DNA of 64,000 nucleotides from JAFGFG01 sp964442905 (lineage in GTDB: Archaea > Aenigmatarchaeota > Aenigmatarchaeia > QMZP01 > JAFGSV01). The stretch is taken from contig CAYUBD010000002.1 of the NCBI GenBank assembly GCA_964442905.1, positions 1 to 64,000 on the forward strand, in the 5' to 3' direction. The stretch's first letter is position 1, and every line of letters begins with the position of its first letter. Shown one piece after another: positions 12,201 to 27,200 of this stretch. Made by a program: the position numbers and the translations under genes. The notes beneath the pieces are model-generated. The model saw only the letters and a list, made by a program, of their open reading frames with translations, was not told the DNA's origin and searched no databases.

Positions 12201-15200
12201 GTCTGTGTGATGCCGTCTGCTATCTCAGACTCCGGCGTAGTGTTAATCCAGCCTAGTGTATTTCCCCACACAGTGAAGTTGTAGTATTCTGAAACGTTCA
12301 TGTTGTGCTCGTCGAAGGGGTCCCATGCATGCACCCTTACGAGATACAGTCCGCCTACCGGCGGGGTGTACTGAATCCTGTAATCGTCCTGGCTTATGTT
12401 CGTCATATCAGCATAGAACCATGTACCGTTGGGGTATGTGATGTTGGCCTTGGCTTCGAGCACCTGGTAGTTGTCCGTGACTGTGGCAGTTATATTGGTG
12501 TAGTTCAGGTTGGCCTCTATGCTTGAGTTCGGTATGACGCTGACATTGTATACCTGGGGCGGTTCCGTGTCCTCTATGTAGACCAATGCAGTCTCCTCGT
12601 CCTGTGAAACGTTGTAAAGCAGTGTCTGATTGTCGGTTATGTTACACTTGAACCAGATGTCATCCTTGTTCTCAGGTGCCCATGTATGTGTTATATATCC
12701 GGTGCTGTTTGTGTAATGGGTACCGTTGTAAGTGTATGAAGACGCTCCATCGTAACGGTACCATACATACACCGGGTATTTATCTATACCCATGCCGCCG
12801 TCGTCATCTTCCACGTAACATGTGAAGTTGAAGGGCTCTGGATAGGGCTTGCTGCTAAGGTGCAGTGAAGGTTCTATGTAGACGCTGGCCGCACCTGTTA
12901 CGATTATCGTGACATTCTCCTCGGCGTCATCGTAATAAGACTTCTCTGCAATGGCTGTTATGTTCTGCATGCCCGTACTCATGGGGTCAGGGTCTATGTA
13001 TGAGGCCAAACCTGATGTCCCGACTACAGTCAGGGGCTGCAGGTCCTCATCGTACCACGTGACCGTAAGGCTGTGTGAATAATTGCCGTTCTCATCCCAT
13101 ACTGTCGCATTCGCAATAAACCAGTCGACTGTCTTTGATACAAGCGTTCCGTTTTGGGGCGATGTTATGTTGATATATAGTATGCCCCTGACCTCGACTG
13201 ATGTGGTATTGGTGGATGATGGCTCGTTGGTCGACGGCTTAGTCGCGTTTATGTATATTACGTAATCCTGCGGGTATGTATCATCTTCCGGATTGAAGAG
13301 GAACCAGCAGATGCCCACACTGTCTGTGGTGCAATTGCCCAGGTATCCGGTAGAGTTGTAGAAATGCACTGTCGCATCTTCAGCATACCCGGGAATCAGG
13401 TTCGCATCCCTGACCGTCACCTTTATATGCGTCCTGTTTGGACTGAACGAGTCGTTCCTGTAAATCCATGTGTAGTTCTGCCAGATGGGATACTGTATCC
13501 ACAGCGGTCTGTGGATTATAATATTGGTCTGGTTCATCGCAAATGATGCATTGTAATACAGCGTAGTATTATCAGTTATGTTGCACGAGATGTTGTGGCC
13601 GCCGGCCGTGTCGTATTGGGTATCCCAGACCCATGTCGTGGAGCCATTGGCGTCCGTGCTGTTTGTGTGATTGTAGACACTGTCCTTGTAGAATGTCACG
13701 ACGTAGCCTTCGAGGTCTATGCCGGTGTTAAGGTCAGCGACGTGGCACGTTACGGTTACCGCAGTCCCCGCGGAAAAGTCCGTGTTGTTTTCAGGTAATA
13801 TGGCATCTACCGTACTCCAGCCGTAAACCAGGACGTCTGTCATGTTCGTATTCTCGTCGTAATACTGCCTTGTCGCGTTAAGATGCAGGACCTCTGGCCC
13901 AAGCTCGTAGTTGTATGGCACGTTCCATGTCGTATTGTATCCTGCAGCTATCTGATACCAGCTCTCATTATACCACACGACGCTGGTGTCGTTAATGTAT
14001 GAATCGCAGTCATCTGTCACAGTTGCCGTCAGGCTAACAGCTGTATTCCTGTTTATTATTGAACCGTTTGCCGGCACCTGCGGATTGACATACAGTTGCC
14101 CGTATACCGTGATATCCTCATCCGTAGTGGTATATTCGGTCTCATAGCATACGTCATCCGTCTCTCCCAGCCATTTCTGAATACCGGCAATCGAATCGCA
14201 CGTTGCATTGTACTTAACCTGGCAGTAGCCGCCTGTCGTGGTATTGCATGGAATGCTTATCAGTCCGGGAAGGTAGAAAAGATATGCATTGTATGTCGCA
14301 TTGGATATCTGTCCTGAAGCATCCATTATCGTAAGGTTTATGCTCTGGTATCCGGGAACCGTGAATGAAACCCCTGATGAAACTGCATCGGTCGTTGAGT
14401 TGACACCATCAGCAACGGACTGGCTGTCTGCTATCTGCGCGCCGTTGACTGTGAGGTTGTAGTACATCGTCGTTCCGTTGAGGTTTTCAACGGTTATGTT
14501 GAAGTATGTGACCCCGCCCGTGACTCCAATCTCACTTGTGTAATTGACTCCATGGCTCAAAGCAATGTATTCAAGATGCAGATTGTAGGTAGCATTGGAT
14601 ATATTTCCGCCTGTCTCCATTATTGTAAGGTTTATGCTCTGGTATCCGGGAGCAGTGACTGGGACACCCGAAGATACCGCATCTGTCGTTGAGTTTACAC
14701 CGTCTGCAACGGACTGGTTGCCTGCTATCTGTACACCGTTGACAGTCAGGTTGTAGTATATCGTCGTTCCGTTGAGGTTTTCAACAGTTATGTTGAAGTA
14801 TTCCGGGTATCCTGAAGCGCTTATGTATTCCGTATGGTTGTAACCTGCATCCGGTGAAGCCGTGTGCAGGACCTTTGTCGTGTTGCTCATGCTGTGCACT
14901 GTTTCTGTCACATACTCGTTTCCGTACTGCTTTATCCAGACCTTTCCAGAAGCGTCCACGGGGTATTGATATAAAGAGCTGTCATCATCGCTTATCCTGA
15001 AGGTGATGTTAGCCTCGTTGTCACCCAGCCTTCTTAATGTATCGCTGCTGTTCAGATCGTCGATTGTGTTTGTTACGTTGTCTGTCTGGAATATCAGTTC
15101 CAAAAGGCCGGAGTAGTATTCAAGATAGACAAGATACGTCGCATTGGATATCTGTCCTGAAGCATCCATTATCGTAAGGTTTATGCTCTGGTCACCTGGA

Positions 15201-18200
15201 AGGATGAATGATGTCAGACCGCTTACATCCAACGTGACATCGGTTCCGTCGGAAACCGAACGGTTCGAGTCAACAAGCACACCATTGACGGTGAGGTTGT
15301 AGTACAATGTGGTCCCGTTGCTGTTGTGGAATGTTATGTTGAAATAGTTCATGATGCCTGAGCCTTCTTCCGTTATCGTTTCGGTGTAGTTAAGGCCAGC
15401 ATCGCCAACGGACGCGTTGTGTATGAGTTCTATCGGCTGGAAAATTCCGGTTTCGTCAGTGAAGTCCGAATCGTCAGTGGTATTGAACTTGAAGTAAGCA
15501 AGGGGACCGTCGAGGTAATCCTGGCACATGAATGTTATGTCCATGTGTCCCGAGAAGTACTGCGGGAAGGTATTGGAGCACACGGGCGTACCGGTACTGG
15601 CGAGCGTCCTTCCATGGTATGCCTTAAGTGTCCACGAATCGGTGTCGAAGCTCTTCAGTATGGTTATGTTGTTGAAGTTCTGGTCCTGGTCATCTATGCA
15701 CATGTAGAAATCGTATTCCTCTCCCCACCCGCCTACGTAATGGTCTATTGCCGGATTGTAAAGGTCTGGTATATTTCCCAGGTAGAATGCGTTCGGCTTC
15801 AGCGTGACGTTGGTTTCATAATAATTTTCGCTTATCGTCTGCCTTGCATCATACCATCCTTTGGTGTACGAGCCCAGAGTCTGCCAGGAGCAGTTATACC
15901 AGCCACCGCCTTCCGTTTCATCCGTGCATGTGTACCAGCAGTAAGCCCCGATGCATGCATTTCTCTTGGTAGTTATGGTAAAGCTGTCCGCATTCAGTAC
16001 AGGGTAACCGCACTCTGTCACGTAGGTGCTTATGTTAACCCTTCCGCCCCTCTCGTATGATTCTCCGTCCGGTGCGACTATCTCCACGGCCATGTTGGAA
16101 TTAAGTATCCACGTCTCCACGGTCGAGTTCGTATCGAAATAATAGCTGTCATTGATTATACCTCCAAGCCAGTCATGTTCACCAACGACATAGAATGGTG
16201 TGTCCCCGCACTCGGGATTGAAGCTTATGTTAAGGTATCCGTTATCCGTGCTTAGGTCCCATCCGTCGTTGTAGTTGCTGCCGTTGTGTGTTGACCATAT
16301 CGTTCCGCTTCCTGATGGATCTACGGCCATGTCCCTGTCTGTATCCCATACGAGCAGACTGAAGTTTATCTCCTGCCCGCCGAATCTCCATACCTCGTTG
16401 CTCGGAGCCTCGTAGCCATCGACAACGATGATGGTAACGTTGTCCTTCTCTATCGTGAAGTTTATGGCCTGGGTCTGGTCGCTGTTTCCACACGCATCAT
16501 GGTCGCATTCGCTTTCGGTTGCAGTGAACCTGTATTCCCACACAACCTGCTGGTCCTGGAAAAGTGTCGGAACGTAAAGGGTCATGTTGACCGTGACATT
16601 TACCGGGGATGTCAGGACAGTGGTGTTCCTGGTGTCCCAGTCACCGGGTCCCTCACCGTATAGTCTTATCTGCAGGTTGACAGTGACATTGTCAAGGTCT
16701 TCATCAGTGACATTTACGTGGAAGCTCCACGTCTCTCCCCAGCCGCCTACGTCACCGCCCTGCTCTGAATACAATATCGGGTCTGAAAGCGCCGGGCTGG
16801 TAACTACATAGAAATGATCTGTGTAGTAGGCCGTTCCGTTGTAATAATAGTCTCTTGAGGCCGTTGATGTTGTGTTATACCATCTTGCACTGAGGATGGA
16901 AGTATTTATCTGGTAAAGGTATGTGCCGGTGCCATCTGCTATGGTGTCGTACGTATAGTTTTTCCCGCTCTCATGATTGAGTATAATTGTTATATTGCTG
17001 TATCCCAGCTGTTCGCAGTCATCATAATCGGGTGCGTGACCTGCTATGGTCACATTCTCTCCACGCTTGTAGAAGTACGGATCTAACGCCTCAAGTGTGT
17101 GGTTGAACTCCCCCATAATCAGTACTGTGAAGTTGTTTCCGCCAATCGTTACATTGGCATCCTTGTAGCACTGGTCGCTGTAGGTCCCGCCTTTCCAGTA
17201 CTGTGGTCCTACGGCATAATGCTGACACCAAGGATCGAACTCCAGTATCAGGTACCCCGAAGAGTTTGTAGTGTTCTCGTTGTAATCATGATATGTGTAG
17301 TTCTCACCGTCGGCAGTGACCCAGAATATCCCGTTAACACCTGAAACCACTGACATATTTTCCCGATCCGTGTCGTTTATCCTCACTATAAGCGTTGCGG
17401 TGTTCGTCAGCGCCCTGCTTACGTTCGTGTCATGGCCGTAAACATATGAGATGACGACGTCATCCTTCGTTATGTTGAGTCCGGTCTGGTTGCTGGTGTT
17501 GAACAGGTTAGTGCCGTCGTCTATCTCGAACAGATACCTCGTGTAATTGCTTATGTCTCCGCATGTGAAATCCGTGACCAGGATTGAGCAGTTGCCGACA
17601 CCACCGTAGACCGTTGTGTTGTCCTTCTTCAGCCAGGCCGAGCCGTTGTACACCCAGAGCCTGCATGACACGTTGTCATACTGCGTGTCGTTTATGAATA
17701 CAGTGTAGTTGAAGTCCTCGCCCCAGCCTCCGTCATCGTCGAATGCGACGCTGAATTCGGTAGCCGTTGGTGGTGTGTTGTTCAGGTATGTCCAGTTCAC
17801 CAGTATGCTGTTGTTTTCGTTCCAAAGAGTGCCGTTGTCCGAGAACATCCTGATGCTCCAGTTCCCGCCTATGTGGAAAGATGTATTCCATGAGCAGTTG
17901 TACCAGCCGTCGCCCTCGGCATTGAGCTGCTGGCAGTCTTCCCAGTCATCCTCAGGGGAGCCGAACTGCAATATCACGCTCGTTGCATTCACCAGGCCTT
18001 CATTCGAACAGTCCGTGGTTATGTTGAACCTTACCGTTAATATGTCTCCGACCTGTACGATTGTTCCCTCCGCGGGCTGTTCGATGTTATTGTAAAGCTG
18101 GCCGAATATATACGCATAAACATAAGATCCAGGGAATTCCGTATCCTCGTAGCAGGCATCACCATAAGCACCTGCCCACCAGCCCTGAAGGCCGACAGAG

Positions 18201-21200
18201 AAGCTGCAGTTCGGGTCGAAGTTGTGGTAGAAGCTTCCATTGGAAATGGTATTTGTTATGTTGTATATTATGTAGGTTCCTAGGTCTACAGGATTCGCTG
18301 TTGTCGAAACGCGGAATGCGGACTGCACGTTGCTGCCTACATTAACTTTAGACCGGTCTGTATCGTTTAGGTAAGCTCCTAACAATTTGTAGTCATTGCC
18401 ACTCCTGTTTATACTCGGCTGTAATTTCTCTCCCAAGTAGTGGATAACCAATGTATCATCCCTGAAGATAGTGAACGTGTTATTTGTTTCATTACTGTAG
18501 CCCCATAAATAGCTGGTAGAATTGAATTTATAGTCCTTTGTAGAGCTGGTCTGGCCCTGAAGGTCCGTGCATGTGAAGTTGTGGCTCCTGAACCTTATCC
18601 AGGTTCCAGAAGTGGAAGTGATGTTGGTCGAATTCCTGACCTCGAAAATGTCCGTTACATTTATGAGAAGCGAGACGTTCATCTTGTCGCCGTCGGCATT
18701 CCCCGACCGGACGTTGAACTCCCAGCTCTCTCCCCATCCGCCGTTACCGGCACCTCCTTCCCAAAGAGTGGATATAGCATCCGGAGTTGTCTGGAACTGG
18801 GGTACGGATGCCAGGTAGTATGCATCTTCCTTAAAAGTGTTTGTGCTGTTGTAATAAGACCTGTTGACCTCGCTTGTGATGTTGTGCCAGCCGTAAGACC
18901 AAAGGTCATCCTCAGGTACATTAGCTGGCACTGTGCAGTTATAGTTTCCATCTCCTTCATCATCAGCGAAGCCTGCCTGCGGGCACCTATATTGAGTGCC
19001 TCCTGTCGTGGACCAGAATACCACATCCGAATTGTTGAGAAGCCTGCATTCATCGCTTACGTTGGCCCTTATAAGGATAGGTTCTGTACCTCTCACATAG
19101 GGACCATAATCAGGTAAGGTTATGTTCACGATTAGCGGCTCTGTGACAACAGTCCAGTTGTAAACGTATGAGTATTTGTCCTGATACCATGGATTATCTA
19201 TGAGCCTTGCTCTCCAATAGTGTGGTCCAATCATGAAACTGCAGTTGATTCCATCCGGGTCAAGATCATTGGGGTGCTGTGTAGTAAGCACCCCACTTAC
19301 ATCTGTCTGCCCCGGTGGCAGCGGGGGTGTGGGTATCCTTATCCAGTTGTCATTTGAATCGGTCTTTGTGAACCAGAAGTCACCGAACCTGCTGTTTCCT
19401 ACATTGCCGCCTTTATCCGTATCCAAAAATTTCACCTGCCATGTGAACGCGCCGGAAGCACCCCTCGTGACAATACTGTCATTCCCTGCCACAAGCTCTC
19501 CCTGAACGTCGTCCTTTGTAAGGGTTATGTTGTTTTCCTGTGTTTCTGCATCATAGAAGCTGTCGGTAACGTTGAACTTGTAGTATATGGGATTGTTCTG
19601 CAGGTCGTTGCCGTCGAAATAGCTGACGAGCGTGAATGATACCATGGTCTCCTCTTTTGCATGAACGGAATCGTTGGAATCCGCAAGCACCCATGCGCCC
19701 GTAATGTTCAGCCAAAGATAGACAGTCAGCGTGTCGTTGTCCTCGTCCGTGGTATTGACACTGAACGTGAAATTCTCTCCCCAGCCGAAGGGAACGCCTG
19801 TCGGGTCACCCTGAGACGTGACGTTGGGATACTCTATTAGGGGAAGGGTCTCTATGAAGAAGGATGTGGAAGAGGTGTAAGGAACTGTTATTTCGTTCGG
19901 ATTGTAGTACTGCCTGGACGTGTTGACTATGGTGTCATATCCCATTGTGGGCATGCCTGTGCTGTTGAACGTGCAGTTGTATACGCCGTCGCCTATGTGG
20001 AACGTACCATTGCAGAGGAAGTACTGACCCGTGTTCAGGCTGTGCATCCTTATGGTTATGTTCTCTTCGGTGAGGTCTGTCATGTTGTTCCCGCATGTGT
20101 CGTTGACCTTCACCTGTATGGTGATGTTCTGGCCGCTTCCCCTGAGAAGCCTCTGGCCATTGGGATAAAGCAGATAGTTGGTGAGTGAGCCATTTATATT
20201 TACAGTGAAGTTTTCTGTTGCATTCCTGTCATAATACATGTCCGTTGCTTCAGCGTACCACTTCCTGACACCCGGGGCATACGAGCAGTTAGGCGCGAAG
20301 TTGTATTCGGCGTATCCGCTCGAATTCGTGAGTGTAAGGTTGCTCCAGTCCCAGACGCCTTCACTGAGTTCCGTCCAGAATGTTATATTCATAGTCTCGG
20401 GCTTGCTATGGTTGTCCGTGTCGTTTATCCTGAGTATGAATGTCGTGTATTCGCTGGCATCAGTCGTTATGTTTACCTTTGACCCGTTACCGATTATCTC
20501 AGTTATGGTTATGTTTGCCGGTTCAAGCACAGGACCTGATATTATGCTTGTGTTGTAGGTGTTGTTCTGCTCTATGTCCTCCACGGTGAAGAAGAAATAG
20601 TTGTCCGTGTCATAGCCCGAGCTGAAGTCAAGGTCGGTTTTTCTGAAGTCATCAAGCACTATGTAGCAGGTGCCGTCCCCTTCCGGAAGCGTCATCGTGC
20701 CGTTCATCGTCCAGTTCTGCTGTCCGTCGGTGCTTATCCAGAGCGTGCAGTTGGTCGTGTCGTTTTCAGGGTCAGATATCTGCATGGAGTAGTTGAACCA
20801 CCTCGTCCATCCATCCGAAGACGGCGCCACGGAGGGCGTAGTCTGGTTCTGAGGCTCTATGTTCTCGAGCCAGAACCAGTCCGCGAATTCGGTCTCGTTC
20901 TGGAAGTAAAGGTACTGGAAGCTGTCCGAGGACGTTATGTTTATCGTCCAGTTGCCCTCGTCGTGGTCCGTCGAATCCCAGGTGCAGTTGTAGAACGCCT
21001 GTCCCTCGTAGTTTAGGGGTGTGCACGTATCGTAATCTGTCGGTGAGAACAGTTCCACCTGTTTCGTCAGCTGAAGCTGGTATCCGGGGGATATGTCATC
21101 TATGGTCTCGTCACAGTCCCCGAGTATGCTGAAGTTCAGAAGTACCTGGTCCGTGACGTTGTAATCGGAGTGCTGCACCGGCTCATGAAGATAATTCATG

Positions 21201-24200
21201 AGCTGCCCCTTGACTGTTATTACCTGGTCACCAGTGTCGTTGTAGGCGTAGCAGACGTCGTTTGTTATCGAGAGGTTCCATGACTGCTCACCCGTGGTGT
21301 AGTTGCAGTCCGGATTGAACCTGTACAGGAACTGGCCGCTGGCGTTGGAGGAGGTGAAGTTCACCATATTGACGGTGTTGGTGTCATTCGTGATGAAATA
21401 GCTTGCGTTGGCAGCCGGATCGGAAACCGGTCTCAGCCTGTTCTCGTCGTAGGCGTACACTACGAGGTTCCTGAAATCGGAGCCAACCCTGCTCACGGTC
21501 GCGTCGGAGCCGCTCAGCACGGAAAGCGAGAGGTTGTCCTTGTATAACGTCACGTTGAAAATCTCTGTCTCGTTGTTCTTGCCCCACATGTTTGTGGCGT
21601 TGAACTTCAGGTACACGACGCCGTTCGTCTGGCTGTTGACATAATCATCGCAGCTGAAGTTCACATAGTATTCCAGCGTTGTCCACGTGGTGCTTTCAAC
21701 ATCGTACTGGGTATCCACATCATAGAACGGTCCTGCTTGGTCGTAGGCCTTCCAGAGAGTTATGTTGTCATAGTTTTCTCCTTCCCTGTCCTGGAATGAA
21801 ACGTTGAAGTTGAACTCATGGCCCCATCCTTCCCTGTCAGTGTCATTGACGACTGTCACTAGTTCTGGCCTTCTGACCAGCCTGAAAGCGTTGTCGATAC
21901 CGTCTTCGTCAGGATAGAAGTATTGTCCTATGCCGGCGTTTTGCTTTGTAGCGTTCATGCTCACGTTATACCACCCAAGAGGCAGCGTGGCAGTTGACCA
22001 CGTGCAGTTGTATGTGCCGTTGTTCATATCGTACACGTTTGCCCCTTCACAGAGGAATTCAACACCACCCGTGGCATACTTGACATGGAATGTTACAGAA
22101 GCGCCCGTTATATAGCCGCAGGAAGGATCAAGATCCTGCACAGTCGTATAGAGTTTGACTTCTTCCTCGTCCTTTATTATGTAAAGCTGCGGGGGGTTCA
22201 ACGTCGTGTTGAGTATGGACTCTACCGTCACGTTGTAGTAATCCGAGTATGCGTCGTAGTATCTTTCAGAACCGTTTACCTGGCCTCTCCACAACTGCCT
22301 CATCACATCGTAGCTGCAGTCGGGATTGAAGTTGGCAAACATGTAACCGGCACCGGTCACCACCATCTGGTAATAGAAGCTGAAATTTTCCAAGTCCTTT
22401 GTGACATAGAAAGCCCCCGGCACGTCGAGGAATCCGCTCAATGGTGGGCTTCCCGTGTAGTTGTCGTAGACCCTCAGCCTGAAATAGGTCTGGTTGCCGA
22501 AGGTCCTGTTGACATAGCTGTCGCTTCCGTTAAGGACAGTGAAGGTCAGGTTCCTCTTCGTCACGTTGAACGTGAAATTCCCAGGGTCCGCAAGGCTGTG
22601 GTTCCTGCCGTACTTGTCAGTCGCATTGACCATCCAGTAATAAGTGCCTATGTCGTTCCATGATGTGTATGTGTGTGTGAACGTCATAGTGTCGTTGTTG
22701 CAGTCAACGCAGTACTGGGGAGAACTGGATACCTGATACCATGGGCCGGAAGAGGACGCGTTCGAATGCCAGACCCTGACCGTGACATTGTCGTCGTCGT
22801 CCGTTACATTAACGTAGAACGTTATCCTCGATTTTGCTGCATTGGTTCCCCATTGTATGGATTTCTTGTCATTATATGCACCTGAAAGTACCGGGTCAAC
22901 CTCGTGGAAGAATGATTGTCTCAGTTCTATGTCTGGATTGTAGAGTGTCTTGTTAGAGCTTATCGTAACGTTGTACCATCCTGATGGGTTGCTTGATATG
23001 TTCCACGTGCAGTTGTATATGCCTCCGGTCCAGTTGAATACCGGCGTGCAGTATTCCTCGAATCCATTGTGGCTTATCTTCAGGCTGACATTGGCGTCGC
23101 TTATGTTGAACTCGCAGTCATTGCCGGTAACCTCATCGTTGACAGCGAATGTGACAGTTACGTTATCATCGGTGAGATAGATGTTGCTGTAATCTGTTCC
23201 GTTCGGTGTTATGAGCGTGTTGTTGAGCCATCCTATGACAGTGAACGTGTAGTTGACAGAATGGTTGTCCTTGTAGCATTTATTGCCTGTGCTTCCGCCG
23301 TACCACAGCTGGGTTCCTACATCGTGTGTGCAGTTGGGGGTAAAGAAGTAGTTGAGGTAGCTGTCGCTGTCCGTGGTGTTCTTTGTTCCGGAGTCGAAAT
23401 CGGACCCGTTATAGGTTACCCGGATAGTCCCGTTTATGCCGGATGAAACGTTATCCCCGCTGTCCGTGTCATACATCCAGAGTCTCAGATGGATTATTTC
23501 GGTCCTGTTAACCTCCGTGGAATTACCATAACCACCGTATCCTATGTCGACATCGTCCTTCTCTACTGTGAAGTTGAATGAAGGCCTGTCCGTAGTGTTA
23601 TGCGGGTCCGTGGCATTGAACTTGAAGTATCTGTATTGTCCTGTATCTGTTATGTTTTCGCATGTGAAGTTCTTGTAGAAGAACTGCATCTCACTTTCTG
23701 CAAGGCATTCCACGCATGTCTGGTTCTCTATCCATGTCCAGTTGATGTCTTCAGGCGAAAGCCAGAACTGGATGGTCACGTTCTCGGCATCTATATCTGT
23801 CACGTTCACAGTAAATGTGAAGTTCTCACCCCATCCACCACCGCTCTCGAAAATCACGCTCTCGTTCTTCAGGATTGGTGGTGAGAACTCATAAGGTATT
23901 ATCTTGAATGCGTGATATTTCGTCCTGCTGCCGTTGTTGAAGAAGCTTACGTTGCTGGCATTCATCTCTATGTTGAACCATCCGAAGCCGTCGCCTTCTA
24001 TCTGATCACCTGTCTGGCCATAGTTCCAGGTGCAGTTGTACGTGCCGTTGCCCTGATTGGTTATCGTTGATGTGCACCAGTACCTGAAGATTGGGTTGGC
24101 ATCGTTTATTATGGTGAAGTTTACGACAGAGACGTTTATGTATTCATCCATGCATTCACTGAGCACGTCACCGGATATGTTCAGGACGTTCTCTGCCGGG

Positions 24201-27200
24201 AAGATGCTGTATTCATATTCCGTGCCATTGGGCCATGTCACGTTCGGGTAAAGCTGACCGTTTACTGTCAGGTTGTACATTTCAGAGTTTGCGGCGAAGT
24301 AGCACTGCTCGGTCTTTATGTATGCAAACCACACCTGTTCCCCTTCGTCGTATGTGCATGCCGGATCGAAATCGTAGTTTATATGCCCTGTAGAGTTGGT
24401 CCTGTTGTAACCGTCATAGTTGTAGTCGCTGCCGTTCACAGTCACGTTGAAGTAAACTATCGGTAAGTCCTGCCCGGTGGTGTAGTACGCAGGCTGATTA
24501 TTGTTCGTGTCGTTGAGGTAAAGTATGAACCTTGAGAAATAGTCACCACCGACACTGTCATTCCTGCTGACATTGCTGTCGTTACCCAGTACATGTATGA
24601 ATTCGAGCGTATCCCTCGTGACCGTGAAGGTGCCTACCGGGGTCTGGGATTTCCCCTTGTCGTAGATGTCCACAGCATTGAACTTGAACCACCACGGTCC
24701 CCTGTCGTCACATGTGTAAGTCTCGTTGAAGTATATCATTTTGGTGTCTGAACTGAGTGTCACGTTCTGGCAGTTTGAATCATCATAAGATACGAAGTTG
24801 TCGTCAGAGATGTTAAGGCAGACGGTTACGTTGGTGTAGTGGCTCACATTTACGCTGAAATCGAATACATCTCCCCACCCGCCGCTGTCGGGAGTGACGT
24901 CCTCATCCTGAAGTGCTACCGGTGCCACGACGAAAATCCCGTAGTTGGTATCGCTGTCATTGTTGTGATAGTCCTTGTAAGAGAACATTGTGATGTTATA
25001 GTATCCTGAAGGTGCCGCTGAAGAGTTCCATACGCATTCATAGTAGTTACCGGTCGTATTGGTAACGAATGCAGCCGGAGACGGGCAGTAGAACGTAGAG
25101 CCGCTGCCTGTCGAGTTTATCATGAACCTGATGCTCGCATTCGCAAGGTCGTTGCTGCAGTCGTCGACAATAGTCCCGTTTAATGTCACGTTCTCTGACT
25201 GGTCGTAGTTCTGAAGTTCTGTCGGATTTGTCAGCGTGCTTACGACATCCCCGAATATCGTTATGGGGAAGTTTTCTGTCTCATAATCTATGTAGCATGG
25301 TGATGATATGTTGACCTTCCAGTTCCTCTTCCCTGGAACGTAAGAGCATGAAGCATTGAAATCATAATAGTAATGCGTCGTGTTGTTTATTTCGTTCACT
25401 GTCTGCCAGTCATCGGTATCCTTTTCTATCCTCGTGAAGACCTCTGTTGCATTGTTCAGTGCCACTGTGGTCTGGTTCTTTATGGTATCCCATATCTGGA
25501 AGGCGAGTTGTATTTCATGATATGTATTCAAATCTGACCTGTTTATCGCGGTGTCGTTTCCTCCAGTGACGTTTATCGTTATGTTCTCCTTCATGACTTC
25601 GAACTGCTCTGTGAGATTGTATGAGAAGCCTGCGGAGTCGTCGGCCATGAACATGACGTCCCAGTCGCCTATCTCGCCGCATGTGAAGTTCCTTGAGAAC
25701 TCTATGGGCTGTGTCCTGTTGCAGTCCGTGCAGACCGAGTAGTTGTAGAGCTGCCATGCCCCTCCGGTGTATGTGGAGTTGAGGTACATCGTCACGTTGA
25801 CCGTGTTATTGTCGTCATCGCTCACGTTCAGGGTGAAGTTGAACGGAGACTGGCCCCAGCATCCTGATGTGCCGGGCTCTATCCCTATCGCAGTGAGGTC
25901 TGGTATGCTGGCGAGGAAGAATGCGTTCTCAAGGAAGTAGGTGCCGTTCCAGTAGTCGTCTATATAGCTTCCTCCCGTGTATGCCAGCATGGTTACGTTG
26001 TACCATCCGAGTGGTGCTGAGCCGTCCGGGTTCCAGTTGTAGGTGTAGTAGTTTCCTGTCGTTGATCCCACCACCAGGGTATCGGAGTATGCACCGCTTT
26101 CGGCCGTGAACGAAACCGGGAAGTTGGTTATGCTTGACTTGTAGTCGGAGCAGTCGTCTGTGGATGTGCCGTTGAGTGTTATGGTGTAATTGGCTGACGG
26201 GCCCAGATCTGCTCTCGTGTAGTTCCTGGTAGTGTCAGGCGTTATCATGTCAGGGTGCAATGAGCCCATGAGCCAGAACGGTATGGCGTTGTACGGGTCA
26301 GGTTCCGTTATGTTGTCCTTGTAGCATGTTGCTGACAGGATGCCTCCCTTCCAGTAGTTCTGGCCGAGGTGGAATGTTCCTGTGGAGCCGGACCAGCCCT
26401 TGCACCAGTGGGTGGTGTCGTTGATCATCTCGTATATTATGTAGCCGGTGGAGTTGACCGGAGTAACGGGATAGTAGTTTTCATAGGTTTCATTGTTACC
26501 GGTCTTGGATACGCCTATGAAGGTCTCCCTGTAGTTGAGGGCATTGGGCACTGTCTGGTTGTCCGTGTCGTTGGCGAGGAGGGTGAAGTTGTATGGCTGC
26601 GACCTGTTCACGGTGATGTTCCAGGACGGGGTTATGTTGAAGACGTCGACGTCGTCCTGCTCTATGTTGTATATGTACTCGCTGGTGTTCAGGCTTCCGT
26701 CCGAGTTATTGGCACTGAAAAGATACTTCCATTCGCCTATGTCACCGCAGACATAGTCGTATGTCATGTTGACCTGTGTCCACGGAAGGCAGTCGACACA
26801 AAGGTATGTATCCACCAGGCTGTATGCGGCTGCGCCCTTCTTGTGATAAAGGTCTGTCGTGACATTCCTCCCGAACCTGTCCCTTACCATGACAGAGAAG
26901 TTCCATGGCTCACCCCAGCCTCCGAGCACATCCGGTTGGGTATCTATGGTCTCATTTTCTATCAACGGGAGATACTTGAAGACCCTAACCTTTGTGAATA
27001 GTTCCTGGGTCTCATTGAAAAGTTTGCCGTAATTCCACGTGTAGTTTATCATGTTAACGGCAACGCTGCTCTGAGGGGAATGCGTTGCATCAGCATGGCT
27101 GTTCAGGCTTATGGTCTGCGTTGTTCCCGTGAATGATTCCCATTCACCAACACTGTAATTCGACCATATCTCATCCTGGAAATCATCGAATTCGTGGTTC

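Noticed and set aside
14275..15423. CRISPR array
   Set aside because: Repeats are long, diverged and coding, with no constant short repeat and unique spacers; none is seen elsewhere in the window.
15419..16060. Plus-strand open frame of 213 codons, and similar ones at 3402-3860, 22085-22663 and 26369-27001
   Set aside because: All lie opposite the minus-strand surface-protein genes, have no start signals, and consist of reversed Thr/Asn/Val-rich codons. They are shadows of the coding strand.
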